Source: Castanea sativa
Taxonomy: Eukaryota; Streptophyta; Magnoliopsida; Fagales; Fagaceae
Direction: 5' to 3'
NCBI RefSeq assembly: GCF_040712315.1
Contig: NC_134015.1
Span: forward strand, 3,632,445 to 3,696,444
DNA: 64,000 nucleotides
Below, piece by piece: positions 11,982-22,410 of the stretch. Position 1 is the first letter of the stretch, and every line of letters starts with the position of its first letter. Below the pieces are notes generated by a model. That model was not told where the DNA came from, did no database searches, and was given only the letters and a program-made list of their open reading frames with translations. Both the position numbers and the translations under genes were made by a program.

Positions 11982-12050
11982 CTTATCTTCTTTCTCAGTT
12001 TCTATTAGATGTAGATGATGAATATTGAACTCAAGGACAAGAATTTATAG
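11982..12050 (-). promoter_or_regulatory. TATA box and non-coding first exon of peptide copy A
   Basis: On the minus strand a CTATAAATTC TATA box (12041-12050) precedes a short leader that ends at GATAAG before GTGCTCC (donor at 11980-11981). The same layout is found in copy C, with TATA at 20166-20175 and donor at 20105-20106, and in the broken copy B. This supports a shared promoter and a 5'UTR intron. Confidence 0.5.
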
Positions 12051-12389
12051 AAGAAATATCTTTGCTTAATCATGATTAGTAGGAAATTAAAATTTTGAAT
12101 GCAGGCAGTAATTGTTGAAAATTTAGTGGAGCAAACACAATTTCATGCCCTTATTGGGAAGAACTGTGCACATGTGCTCAAAAGTTGGCAGCCAAAGTAC
12201 TAACTATGAAAATGGGTAAATAATCAGTGGAGATTTTCAGTGATGGCGTGAGAATTACATGGTGTTATTACTGTTGTAGTCTGATTATGTTGCATTTATA
12301 GGGTTCCACAAGTGGTATATGTAGCATACAGTTTATCATCACTATGTATGTGCCTGTGCTATTCATGGTCCAATAGTAATTGAAGGATA

Positions 12390-12459
12390 GAATTATAATG
12401 TCATGAATCTAATTAATCATCCTAGAATTATAATGTCATGAATCTAATTAATCATCCTA
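12390..12459. repeat. Perfect 35-bp tandem duplication
   Basis: Two identical 35-bp units lie head to tail at 12390-12424 and 12425-12459, each starting GAATTATAATGTCATG. No protein is encoded. Confidence 0.85.
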
Positions 12460-13283
12460 GAATTTATCTGGCTTTTGTTAAATTGTAAACAACTTGCTCC
12501 TTCACCTAAGAGGAATGGTTATCACCTAAAAATCCAAAATTGAGAAAAGTACAAATTCAAATTCTACAGGCTCTAGGAAATGTCCCAAAACACAAGGGAC
12601 CTTATTTTGAATTTTAAATTGAAATTTATAATAAAAATAAAAAATAAAAATAGTAGAAGTGACTAATTAAAGGCCAAAATGAAAGAATTTAACCAACAAG
12701 CAGCATAGGTTGTGACCATAAGGCAATGAGTTTTGATCCTCATGACGATTTCCTTTAAGTCACCAAATTTCACGTGATTCTGTATTTTGGCTCAAATAAT
12801 TTCTATTAGTTCTTTTCTACTTTCTAAACTTCTTGCACGTTTGACTTCTGATGGACTCTGACTTCAAGGAAAGTCTTTGATGTCTGTTATACATCATTTC
12901 TATCCAGCCAAGTTGTCACAAAGTATTGAGGGATGTTGGATCAGTTCATTTTTTCTTCAATTTTAATGTGCAAGGTGATTAAACAGTATTTTCTTAAACA
13001 GTTTTCTCCATTGAGGTGTCTAAACATAAACTGACAGAAAACTATCTCAAACATTATGTGAAAATAGTAAAACCCATTAATGTTTATCTCATGTATGTTT
13101 CATGTCCTAAGTTATAAAATTTGGAATTATGTAGAAGGATGGATTCAAAAATCCTTTAACACTTGCCACATGGTCATGGAAGCACCCAATCATATGTGGA
13201 CTAAATGCTTGCCAACAATACAAATGGATGTCGCCTGACATCTATATCTTGTGTCTTAGCCAATACTCAATAGCAAAGGAAAG
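12460..13283. other. Intergenic; junction of blocks A and B
   Basis: No gene is supported. 12900-13080 is the counterpart of about 9590-9790 in block A and forms the 5' flank of the PPR remnant that follows. Confidence 0.45.
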
Positions 13284-14945
13284 ATGAACACAACAATGAC
13301 AACCACAAAAGCACACCATCCTCCAAACTCTCCCAGAAAACAATCCTAGACTTGTTAAACACAAAGTGCTGCACTTCTTTGCACCATCTAAAGCTAGATC
13401 ATTGCATTATACTAAAGAGTGGCCACATTCAAGACCATCATATAGCTGACACCTTAATAAAATGCCCTGCAAATTCTCATTTCAACAACTTTGGCTTTGC
13501 TTTGAAGGTCTTTGATTATGTCCTGAATCCCAATGTTTTGTATGGAATATTTTGATCAAAGGATGTCTAGGGAACAATGAACTAATTGAGGCTATTTCAT
13601 TTTATCATAGAGCAGTATGGGCAAATTCTAGGCCTAATAAGTTTACATATCCTACTCTGTTCAAGGCTTCCACCATTGCATGTGCCATTCAAGAGTGCTT
13701 GAAATTTTATTCAAATTTGTTGAACCATGACCTTAGTGAAGATGGATACATAAAAAGTGCTGGAATTCAAATGTACGCATCTTTTGGATGTGTTAGGGAG
13801 GTGAGATGAATGCTTGATCAGGGTGGAGACTCAGATGTTATTTGTTGGAATACTTGAAATGTGGAGATGTGAAAGCTGCTAAAGAATTATTTGAGCATAT
13901 GCCAGATAAGAATATTGGCTCTTGGAATGCAATGATCAATGGTTTAGCTAAATGTGATATGATTGAAGTGGATAGGAAATTGTTCGTTGAAAAGGAAAAA
14001 AGGGATGAAATATCTTGGACTGCTATTATAAATGGTTCTATAAAAGGAGGGTATTTCATGGAGGCCTTAGAAGTCTATAATAAAAAGCAAAGAGAAAAAA
14101 TTAGGCCAAGAAACTTTGTCTTATCAAGTGTTCCAACTGCCTGTGCCCATGTGGGGGCACTTGATTAAGGAAGGTGAATTCATGCCTATGTTGAAAGGGA
14201 TTTCATGCACTTGCATGCAGTTCTAGGGACTGCTTTGGTGGATCTGTCCGCCAAATGTGGGCGTCTTAATATGGCATGGAAGGTTTTTGGAAGATGAAAC
14301 TGAAAGAAGTCTTTACTTGGAATGCCATGATAGGTGGGCTTGCTATGCATGTCCAAGCCAAAGATGCAATTGAGTTATTCTCCAAGATGCAAAGGGAAAA
14401 TTTGAAGCCTGATGGAATAACTTTTGTGCGTGTTTTAAATGCTTGTTCTATTTCAGGAATGGTTGATGAAGGTCTAGCATTTTTGGATTCTATGAACAAA
14501 GGCTGGGAGATGGGATGATGTTGTGAAAATTAAAAAATTGTTGAAGGAGAGAGGGATAAAGACTATTCCTGGGAGTAGCATGATAAAGCTGGATGGCACA
14601 GGTGATGGTTCTCATATCACATACACAAAATAAGCAATCTGCTTGATGCTAAAAGGATCTTTGAGAGACAACATACGGAAGGTTGTTCACAAAACAACTC
14701 CCAAGTTTTGATTGACATTGAAGACGATAAGGAGCTGCACTTCAATCTCATAGTGAGAAGGTTGCAATTGGTTTCAGACTACTCAGCACAACACCAGGAA
14801 CAACCATCCGTATTGTGAATAATTTGAGGGTGTGTGAGGACTGCCATACAGTCACGAAGTTCATTTCAAAGTTTACAACTGAGAGATAATTATGAGGGAA
14901 TTTGTGCACTCTCTTCATTTCAAAAATGGAAGATGTTCATGCAAG
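13284..14945 (+). pseudogene. PPR-DYW pseudogene fragment B (longest remnant)
   Basis: An intronless pentatricopeptide repeat gene of the PLS-DYW class, broken in many places. A plausible original start is the ATG at 13284. Recognisable pieces in order: SGHIQDHHIADTLIKC, RPNKFTYPTLFKAST, KELFEHMPDKNIGSWNAMIN, DEISWTAIINGSIKGGY, VFTWNAMIGGLAMH, LKPDGITFV-x-VLNAC, IKTIPGSSMIKLDG, and the E/DYW tail around VLIDIE and IVKNLRVCEDCHT-like sequence. Frameshifts and stops separate them (for example TGA at 13807-13809 and TAA at 14166-14168). The middle E-domain section is shortened. The extreme 3' end is cut by a GC-rich insertion just before the DYW residues. An intact relative probably exists elsewhere in the genome. 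Confidence 0.85.
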
Positions 14946-15612
14946 GGTGCTGGTGCGGGTACGGGTGCGGGTGCAAGTGCAGGACTCGGCAATTTTTGAA
15001 AAAGGTAGGTGCGGGTGCAGCGGGACTCGGCAATTAAAAAATTATTTAAAATATTTTTATTTATATTTTTTTCTATATATTTTTACTATTAAAATATTCT
15101 TAAAAAACATATTACTATGCCTTGATTCACAAAACAAAGAAAGAAGAAAGCAAGAAACACAAAACAAAACACAAAACCAAAAAGAAAAGTAGAAAACACA
15201 AAAGAAGCAACAAATATTCAAAATAAAATTGAGAAATGACAGATTTAGAGTTTTTGGGTCTCATTCAAAGCCGATTTCGGCTGTTCCGGCATGATTCAAG
15301 GCTGATTTCGGCCTGTTTCAGCCGTTTCGAGCCTGTTTCGGCCGTTTCGGTCACCGGCCGATACGACTCGATACAGCCGATACTTCCCCATTTTGGCCAA
15401 TTATGGCCGATTCGGCCCGAATCGGTGCAAATCGAAGCCGAGTCAGCGCGATTCAAGCCACGTCGGCGCGAGTCAGCTGAAAAGAAAAAGAAAACACGTG
15501 GCAGATGCGGCCCGACGCGCGAGCAGCGGCGTCCCTCTCGCGTCGCCGCGTCGGACGCGGGTGCGGCACCTCTGGCGCCGCGTCCGTGCATCATAGATTG
15601 TGATTAACAAAA
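14946..15612. mobile_element. GC-rich insertion, unclassified non-autonomous element
   Basis: This 0.65 kb stretch is sharply GC-richer than its surroundings at both ends. It starts with repeated GGTGCGGGT units (14949-14975) and ends with many CGGCC/TTTCGGCC motifs and a G+C-rich tail (about 15270-15600). Its middle is AT-rich. It interrupts the DYW codons of PPR remnant B and replaces about 1.2 kb found in blocks A and C. Open frames inside it on both strands look like by-products of high GC. Clear terminal inverted repeats are not visible. Confidence 0.55.
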
Positions 15613-15806
15613 AGTTACTGGGCCAGGAGGCCATACAACCATGACAAACCATTGATAGAAGGTTTCAAATCACATAGGAAATTCTTTACTTATTCACTAA
15701 ACACATCAAAGATGTGATCAAACCTAGTGTGAAATTTTTTCCACACTATATTCATTTTTTAAAGATAGTTGACATATTAATTCACACCAACTTCTTCATG
15801 GAAAGC

Positions 15807-16155
15807 TTAACAATTTTCTCGATAAGGCTGGCATGCAGTTATATAATTATAGTGTCTCTCAGTTGATGATCCTGAAGGATTACCATGACTTCCATAGCTC
15901 TCATTCTTATCATCCTCACTGTTGTTATCTTTGTTGGAAATGTTGCTATCCTTGTTCTTATTATTGGCATCAACTGTTGGCACTGAACCTAATAGTGGAT
16001 TGCCCTTTGTGCTTGACTTCTCACTCAGGTTGATTGGTTGGCTTTAAGTCAGTTGCACCATTGGTCAACTCTTCTAAGAGAAACCTTTTGGGGTCACCTT
16101 GAATACAAATCAAGAGTAATCCACAGGAAAATAGAACTACAAGTATTGTCTTCAT
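15807..16155 (-). pseudogene. Small secreted peptide precursor, copy B (frameshifted)
   Basis: ATG at 16153-16155 begins the same signal peptide as copies A and C (MKTILVVLFSCGLLL...), but the GDA site reads GDP. After NQPE a 4-bp duplication at about 16021-16027 shifts the frame into an immediate stop. Skipping those four bases, the remainder aligns to the end: ESYGSHGNPSGSS, ERHYNYITAC and a final Cys after six residues, stopping at 15807-15809. The conserved tail is therefore still visible but unreadable in frame. The upstream leader with a TATA-like CTATAAAG and a GATAAG donor is also retained. Confidence 0.8.
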
Positions 16156-16692
16156 AATTAACCTGCACTTAAAATCAATAAGTGAATTTTATGAGCAGTT
16201 AAAGTTACCAAACCAAGATTAAAATATATTTTAACAATGCAATTACAACTCAAATGAACAAAACAATGTTGAAGACCTTGGAGCACCTTATCTTCTTTCT
16301 TCTATTAGATGCAGATGATGAATGTTGAACTTAAGGAAAAGACTTTATAGAAGAAATTTCCTTGCTTAATCATTATTAGTAGGAAGGTAAGATTTTGAAT
16401 GCTGGCACTAAGAGTTGAAAATGTTAGTGGAGCAAACACAATTTCTTACCCTTATTGGGAAGATCCGTGCATGCGTGCTCGAAAGTGGGTGACCAAAGCA
16501 GTAACTAGGAAAATGTATAAAGCATCCATGGAGATATTTCAGTAATGGTGTGAGGATTACATGGTGTTATTAATATTGAAGTCTGATTAGGTGGCCATTA
16601 TACGGTTCAACAAGTAAGTGGTATATGTATGCCTGTGCTATTCATGGCCAAATAGTGATTAAAGGAAGACAGAATTTTAATGTCATTAAACA

Positions 16693-16893
16693 ACTTGGTC
16701 CTTCACCTAAAAGGTACAAAAATGAAAAACGAACTTAACTTAAGATTTGGGATGTTTGGGCTATTTGGTCCATATATATTTCACCTTTAATCCAAAATTA
16801 GTCTTGGCTTATGTTACCCTGACCATTAGGCCCCTTGAGCAGCTCACCTACCCAAAATGCAGAATAAATTAAAATATAAAACTAAAACAGGAA

Positions 16894-16926
<33 letters not shown>

Positions 16927-16994
16927 AGAGAGAAAAAAAATAGAGTGGTCACCAAGTGGACAATGCAGTAATGCACATGTGGTGAAACATGGAT
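16693..16994. repeat. Copy of the SOQ1 upstream region
   Basis: Stretches here match 21665-22095, upstream of SOQ1: GGTACAAAAATGAAAAAC, GGGATGTTTGGGCT and GGTCACCAAGTGGA-x-AATGCAGTAATGCAC. A GA microsatellite (about 16893-16918) and a shortened middle distinguish it. It sits at the junction between blocks B and C. Confidence 0.6.
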
Positions 16995-18348
16995 TAGTGG
17001 AGATGGACAAATAAATAGTGCTGGAATTCAAATGTACGCATCTTTTGGACGTATTAGGGAGGCTAGACGAATGCCTGATGAGGGTGGAGAATCGGGTGTT
17101 GTTTGTTGGAATGAGATGGTTGATGTTTACTTGAAATTTGGAGAGTTGGAAGCTGCTAAATAATTATTTGAGCATATGCCAGATAAGAATGTTGGCTCTT
17201 GTTATGCAATGATCTTTTGCTAAATGTGATATGATTGAAGTGGCTGGAAAATTGTTCCATGAAACAGACAAAAGGGATGGCATATCTTGGACTGCTATTA
17301 TAGATGGTTATATAAAAGGAAGCCTTGGAAGTTTTTAATAAAATGCTAAGAGAGAAAATTAGGACAAGAAAATTTGACTTGTCAAGTGTGCTAACTGGCT
17401 GTGCCCATGTGGGGGAACTTTATCAATGAAGGTGGATTCATGCTTATGTTGCATGGAATTCCATGCTCTTGGATGCAGCTCTAGGACCTGGCTTGGTGGA
17501 TATGTATGTCTAATGCGGGAATCTTGACATGGCATGGAAGGTTTTTGAGAAGATGGAGGAGAAAGAAGTCTTTACTTAAAATGCCATGATAGGAGCTCTA
17601 GATGTGGATGGCCGAGCTAAGGATGCAATTGAGTTATCCTCTAAGATGCAGAGGGAAAAGTTGAAGCCTAATAACTTTTGTGGGTGTTTTAAATGCTTGT
17701 GCTACTTCAGGAATGATTGATGAAGGTCTAGAAGTTTTGGTATTGAGACTGAGATGGAGCATTATGGATGTGTAGTAGATCTCCTAGGAAGGGCAGGGCT
17801 CTTGGCAGAGGCAGAGGAGCTTACAAATTCAATGCCTATGGAATCCAATGCAGCTGTTTATGAGCACTCTTGCATTCCTGTAAAATGCATGGAAATTTTG
17901 AATTGGGTAAAGGAGTGGGAAGCTACTGCTTGAATTGGAACAAGAAAGTGATGGACATTATGCACCATTGTCAAATATCTATTCCAAGGCTGGAAATGGG
18001 TGATGGTTCACATCCACAAAATAAGCAAATCTACTTGATGCTGGAAAGGAACTTTGAGAGGCTTCATATGGAAGGTTATAAAAACCTCCCAAGTCTTGAT
18101 TGACATTGAATAGGAGAAGGAAACTGTACTTCAACACCATGGTGAGAGGCTTGTAATTGCTTTTGGACTACTTAACACAACACTGGGAACAACCATCCAT
18201 ATTGTGAATGATTTGAAGGTTTGTCAGGAATGCTATTCAGTCACAGAGTTCATTTCAAAAGTTTACAAAAGAGAGATAATTGTGAGGGACTGTGTACACT
18301 ATCATCTTTTAAAAAAATGAAAGATGTTCATGCAAGGATTATTGGTAA
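16995..18348 (+). pseudogene. PPR-DYW pseudogene fragment C
   Basis: It is homologous to fragment B from about its position 13738 onward and keeps the E-domain region that B has lost. Recognisable parts: GIQMYASFGRIREARRMPDEGG, VVCWNEMVDVYLKFGE, LFEHMPDKNVGSCYAM, DGISWTAIIDGYIKG, the section [23 protein letters not shown], the [11 protein letters not shown] and DIMHHC-like E motifs, and a tail ending KDYW then TAA at 18346-18348. Several stops and frameshifts occur, for example TAA at 17161-17163. The 5' third is missing. Confidence 0.85.
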
Positions 18349-19630
18349 GAAAAGTTGAGTGTCAAAGTGGAGAGTAAGTAGAAACAACATATGTTAGGCA
18401 TTGAAAGCTTGATTCAGATTAGGGCCAACTCAATACATTTTGGGACATAAAGGCAATTAATTGAAGTGGAGTTTTTTAATATTTAAATATTAATACTTAG
18501 ATTGCCTGGTTTTAATTTATACATACGCTAAAATGTTTATGATTGCAATGTATGCATGGATATATAGCAAGTTTTTGCTAGGAAGAAAATTGAATAAAGT
18601 AAATTTTTTTTTTTTTTTTTGGTAGTTAAATTGTGTAATCATATTTTGGATTAGGCTATTAGTTCCCTAGATTGCTTCTGAGTAGGGGAACTGAGGCTGG
18701 TACTGCAGCACTTTGGAATTATGTTTTATTAAAACAAAAAATTATACTTGTTAGACCTTACGTACGTATGATTGTTGTAGGCAAGTAATGGCCTCTACAT
18801 TATGAGTAAAATGACTACCATGAAGCTCTTGGACTCCCATGAGTAAAACAACAGAATTTGAGGCTTTATTGAAACTGAAATGATGAGGTTCTACATGATG
18901 AGTGAAATGCCTTCCGTTTTCTTATTCTTCCTTTTCTTTTTTTCATTAGGAACATCCAAACAAGTTAAAAAAGAGTCAAGGTTGCACATAAACTTTGACA
19001 GAAGTAAATTATTCTCTGTACCTAGTCTTATTCCTTTTCAAGTCATAGGGTATTCTACACATTCCAAGGTAGTGTTATCTGACGATCTTTCATAATATTA
19101 AAGCATTCCTTTTCTGTAGGCTTCCATCTTAAGACTAAAATAATTCAAAACTTGATTAGTAGGGAAAATTTTGCTGCTCAAAAGTCTTGAGATTTTCTAT
19201 TTCATCCCAATAACTATAATTTTTCTTGGGAGATGGGTGTTACTACAGTCAGAAAACAAAGCTTTAATGCACCTTGAGTGTCGCTGAGCATTTCGAGCTA
19301 TTGATAACAAAATCTGTATACATGGCCTTTCAAGTTATTTAACCTTCCAGATGATCTAAACATTACTTTTAGTCATCATCCTTACACACTATATCACACC
19401 AAACCATATTAGCCATGGTTATGTCACAGGTATTGGGCCAGGAGGCCATACAACCATGACAAACTATTGATAGAAGTTACAAGTCACATATGATATTCTT
19501 TACTTGTAAACTATTAAACTAAACACATCAAAGACGTGATACAAACCTAGTGTGAAATTTTTCCACACCGCATTTATTTTTTACCATATCTTACATATTA
19601 ATTCTCATCATCTTGTTCATAAAAAGCTCA
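18349..19630. other. Intergenic part of block C, no gene seen
   Basis: It is homologous to 10040-11492 of block A, including the GGGCCAGGAGGCCATACAAC landmark at about 19436. A poly-T run lies at about 18606-18620. No coding region is supported. Confidence 0.5.
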
Positions 19631-19975
19631 TTAACAACTTTTGCGATTAGGCGGGCATTCAGTGTTATAAGTATGGTGGCTCTCAGCTGATGATCCTGAT
19701 GGATTACCATAACTTCCATAACTTTCATTCTTATCATCCTCACTTTTGTTATCTTTGTCCGAAGAGTTGCTGGCCGTGTTCTCATTATTGGCATCAACTG
19801 TTGGCACTGACCCTGATATTGGATTGCCCATTGAGCTTGACTCCTCAGGTTGATTATTTGGCTTTACATCAGTTGCACCATTGGTCACCTCTTCTAAGAG
19901 AATCCTTTTGGCGTCAACTTCGAGACAAAGCAGGAGCAATCCACAGGCAACTACAACTAAAAGTACTGTCTTCAT
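19631..19975 (-). CDS. Small secreted peptide precursor, copy C (114 aa)
   Basis: The frame is intact from ATG at 19973-19975. The signal peptide is MKTVLLVVVACGLLLLCLEV, with likely cleavage after VDA before KRI. The pro-region is acidic and Ser/Asn-rich. The tail reads ESYGSYGNPSGSS, ESHHTYNTEC, six residues, and a final Cys that is the last residue. It lacks the EKKV extension of copy A. The 5'UTR intron runs from about 19983 to 20106. This copy and copy A are about as long and well preserved as each other, so both may be active. Predicted to be secreted to the apoplast. The receptor and function are unknown. Confidence 0.72.
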   Translation of the reverse strand: MKTVLLVVVACGLLLLCLEVDAKRILLEEVTNGATDVKPNNQPEESSSMGNPISGSVPTVDANNENTASNSSDKDNKSEDDKNESYGSYGNPSGSSAESHHTYNTECPPNRKSC

Positions 19976-20106
19976 GATTAACCTGCACTTAAAACCAATA
20001 ACAGAATTTTATGAGCAGTTAACACTACCAAACCAAGATCATAATATAATTCAACAATGCTATTACAACTCAAATGAACCAAACAATGTTGAACATCTTG
20101 GCGCAC

Positions 20107-20175
20107 CTTATCTTCTTTTTCTGTTTCTATTAGATGCAGATGATGAATGTTGAGCTCAATGACAGGAATTTATAG
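20107..20175 (-). promoter_or_regulatory. TATA box and non-coding first exon of peptide copy C
   Basis: A TATA box (CTATAAATTC on the minus strand, 20166-20175) is followed by a short leader ending at GATAAG before GTGCGCC. The arrangement and sequence match copy A at 11982-12050. Confidence 0.5.
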
Positions 20176-20459
20176 AAAAATTGTCTTTGCTTAATCATGA
20201 TTAGTGGAAGGTAAGATTTTGAATGCAGGCACTAAGAGTTGATAAGTTTAGTGGAGCAAACACAATTTATTGTTCTTATTGGGAAGACCTGTGCAAGTGT
20301 GCTCAAAAGTGGGCACCCAAAGTAGTAACTATGAAAATGTGTTAATGATCAATGTAGATTTTTCAGTAAGGGTGTGAGAATTACATGGTGATATTAAAAT
20401 TGTAGTCTGATTATGTTGCCATTATAGGGTTCAACAAGTAAGTGGTATATGTATCATTC

Positions 20460-21660
20460 AGTTTACCGTTACTATGTGTGCGTGCCTGTGCCATTCATGT
20501 TCCAATAATGATTGAAGGATGACAAAATTATCGATAAAGGGGTTTTTCCTGTTTGGACCGGATTTTTTTTTGTTCCAATATACTCTTATTTCTCTAACTT
20601 TAAGTAGAGATAAAACTAAATGATAATTTGATAAAAATACATGTCTAATTTGCACTAAAATATTGCCTACAAAATAGGAACACTCTCTCACTAACACATT
20701 ATTATTATTTTTTTATTAAAATACTTTATTAATTTAAATAATAAAAAAAACACCCCACTGATAGTCATATAAAAACACAAAAAACTACCACAAAAATCTC
20801 CTTTTAACTTTCTACTAAACAGGAAAAAAAAAAAAATCCTTCCAACGCCTGTTTCTTTTTTTGACAGGCACGCCTGTATCAAATAACCAAAAAAACAAAA
20901 AAAAAATTCCCACCCCACTTACAAAAACAAATCTTCCGTTTTTCTTTCATAATTTAAAAATAAAAAAACCTTCCATTTTTGTCTCTTCCCTCCCACTAAT
21001 CCACTTTCCACTTTTATTTGCTTTCCTCCTTTTTCACCCTTATCATCACATGTCTCACCATTCTCTATTCAAAAATTAAAAAAATCTAGGGGTGTGATAA
21101 GTGTGTGAAATAAATTTTTCATCATGCCCCTAAGTTTTTTGTGATTAGAAAATATATTAATCCCAAGTTATAATTTACACAAATTATTAAATTTTACCCA
21201 AAAAATAGAAGAGCCTCTGAGCAGCTAATAGGTTTTTTTGTGCTTTCATATGATTTAGACTAATGGGTTTTTCTTTTTTTGGATTCTGATTTGTTTGCAA
21301 GTTCCTGTTGATTTGGTTTTTGTTTGTAATGAAAAACTTCTTTTTGGATTTTCTTTGGTCTCAAAGACCCTTCTATTTTTTGGGTTAAATTTAATAATTT
21401 GCATAAATTATAATTTGAGATTACTATATTTTCCAAATACTAAACTACAAAATACCAAGGGGTGTGATAAAAAAAAATATTTCATCCACAAATGCATAAC
21501 ACTCATTACACCCTTAAGTATTTTTGTGATTGAAAAATATAATAATCCTAAATTATAATTTATACTCTAAATTAACCCTTATCTAAAAAATAGAAGACCC
21601 TCTCACGAGTAATGTCATTAATCTTCTAAGAATTTATCTGGCTTCTGTCAAATTAAAAGC
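20460..21660. repeat. AT-rich DNA with a ~150-bp direct repeat
   Basis: The segment at about 21089-21235 (starting AGGGGTGTGATAA, ending AAAAAATAGAAGA) is repeated in diverged form at about 21458-21600, with the same start and end motifs. No gene is recognised in this interval. Confidence 0.5.
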
Positions 21661-21910
21661 AACTTGCTGCTTCTCCTCAAAGGTACAAAAATGAAAAACC
21701 AACCGAACTTAAGATATGGGATGTTTGGGCTTTTTGGTCCTCATGTAGTTCACCTTCAATCCAGAATTAGTCTTGGCATTATTTTGACTCAGCCCATTAG
21801 GCCCTTTAAGCAGCCCACTCCAACCCAGAAGGCAGAATTAACTATTACCAAAACAGAACAAAAGAAAAGAAAGAAATAAAGAGTGGACCACAATTTCTTC
21901 CACAATTTGT

Positions 21911-21918
21911 CACGTGGC
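21911..21918 (+). promoter_or_regulatory. G-box/ABRE-like motif upstream of SOQ1
   Basis: CACGTGGC lies about 500 bp before the SOQ1 start codon. It is a G-box core with the flank typical of light- and ABA-responsive plant promoters. The role here is inferred from motif and position only. Confidence 0.35.
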
Positions 21919-22410
21919 GAGGTGTGGGTAGTAAAAGTATAGACCCACATAAATTTACTACTTTTTTTTCGCTACAATAACGGTGTGTAGCGAATTCTGA
22001 CAATAGTTGTATAATAAATTATGTCCCTGGCATTTCTGAAAGAAGAATAGGCAGTGGCAAGGGGTCACCAAGTGGATAATGCAGTAATGCACTAATTATT
22101 CAACACCTCAGCAATATATTATGTACTAAAAAAAAAAGAAAAAAAAGAAAAGAAAAAAGAAATCCACTTCTCCACCACTGAAAAACATTATTTTTCTACC
22201 AAAACTACCCCCGAAAATCCTTTCCCTGCAAACAAATTCCACAAGAACAACAAACACATTCCTCAACATCTACAAAGACTTTTGTCAAAACATAAAGGTC
22301 AATTTTGTCTCAGCGCAAAAACAATACAACAAAACTCCCTCGCTGCCACTCACAAATACAAAACAGTTTTAGTTCATCAGTTAGCACACACCCACAAGGG
22401 CCACAACGCC

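Noticed and set aside
15236..15607. Overlapping open frames on both strands in GC-rich DNA
   Set aside because: Stops are rare in GC-rich sequence. The frames lie in an inserted element and have no recognisable domain.
22282..22410. Upstream extension of SOQ1 to 22282
   Set aside because: It would start at TTG. The ATG at 22411 has good context and gives a plausible transit peptide.
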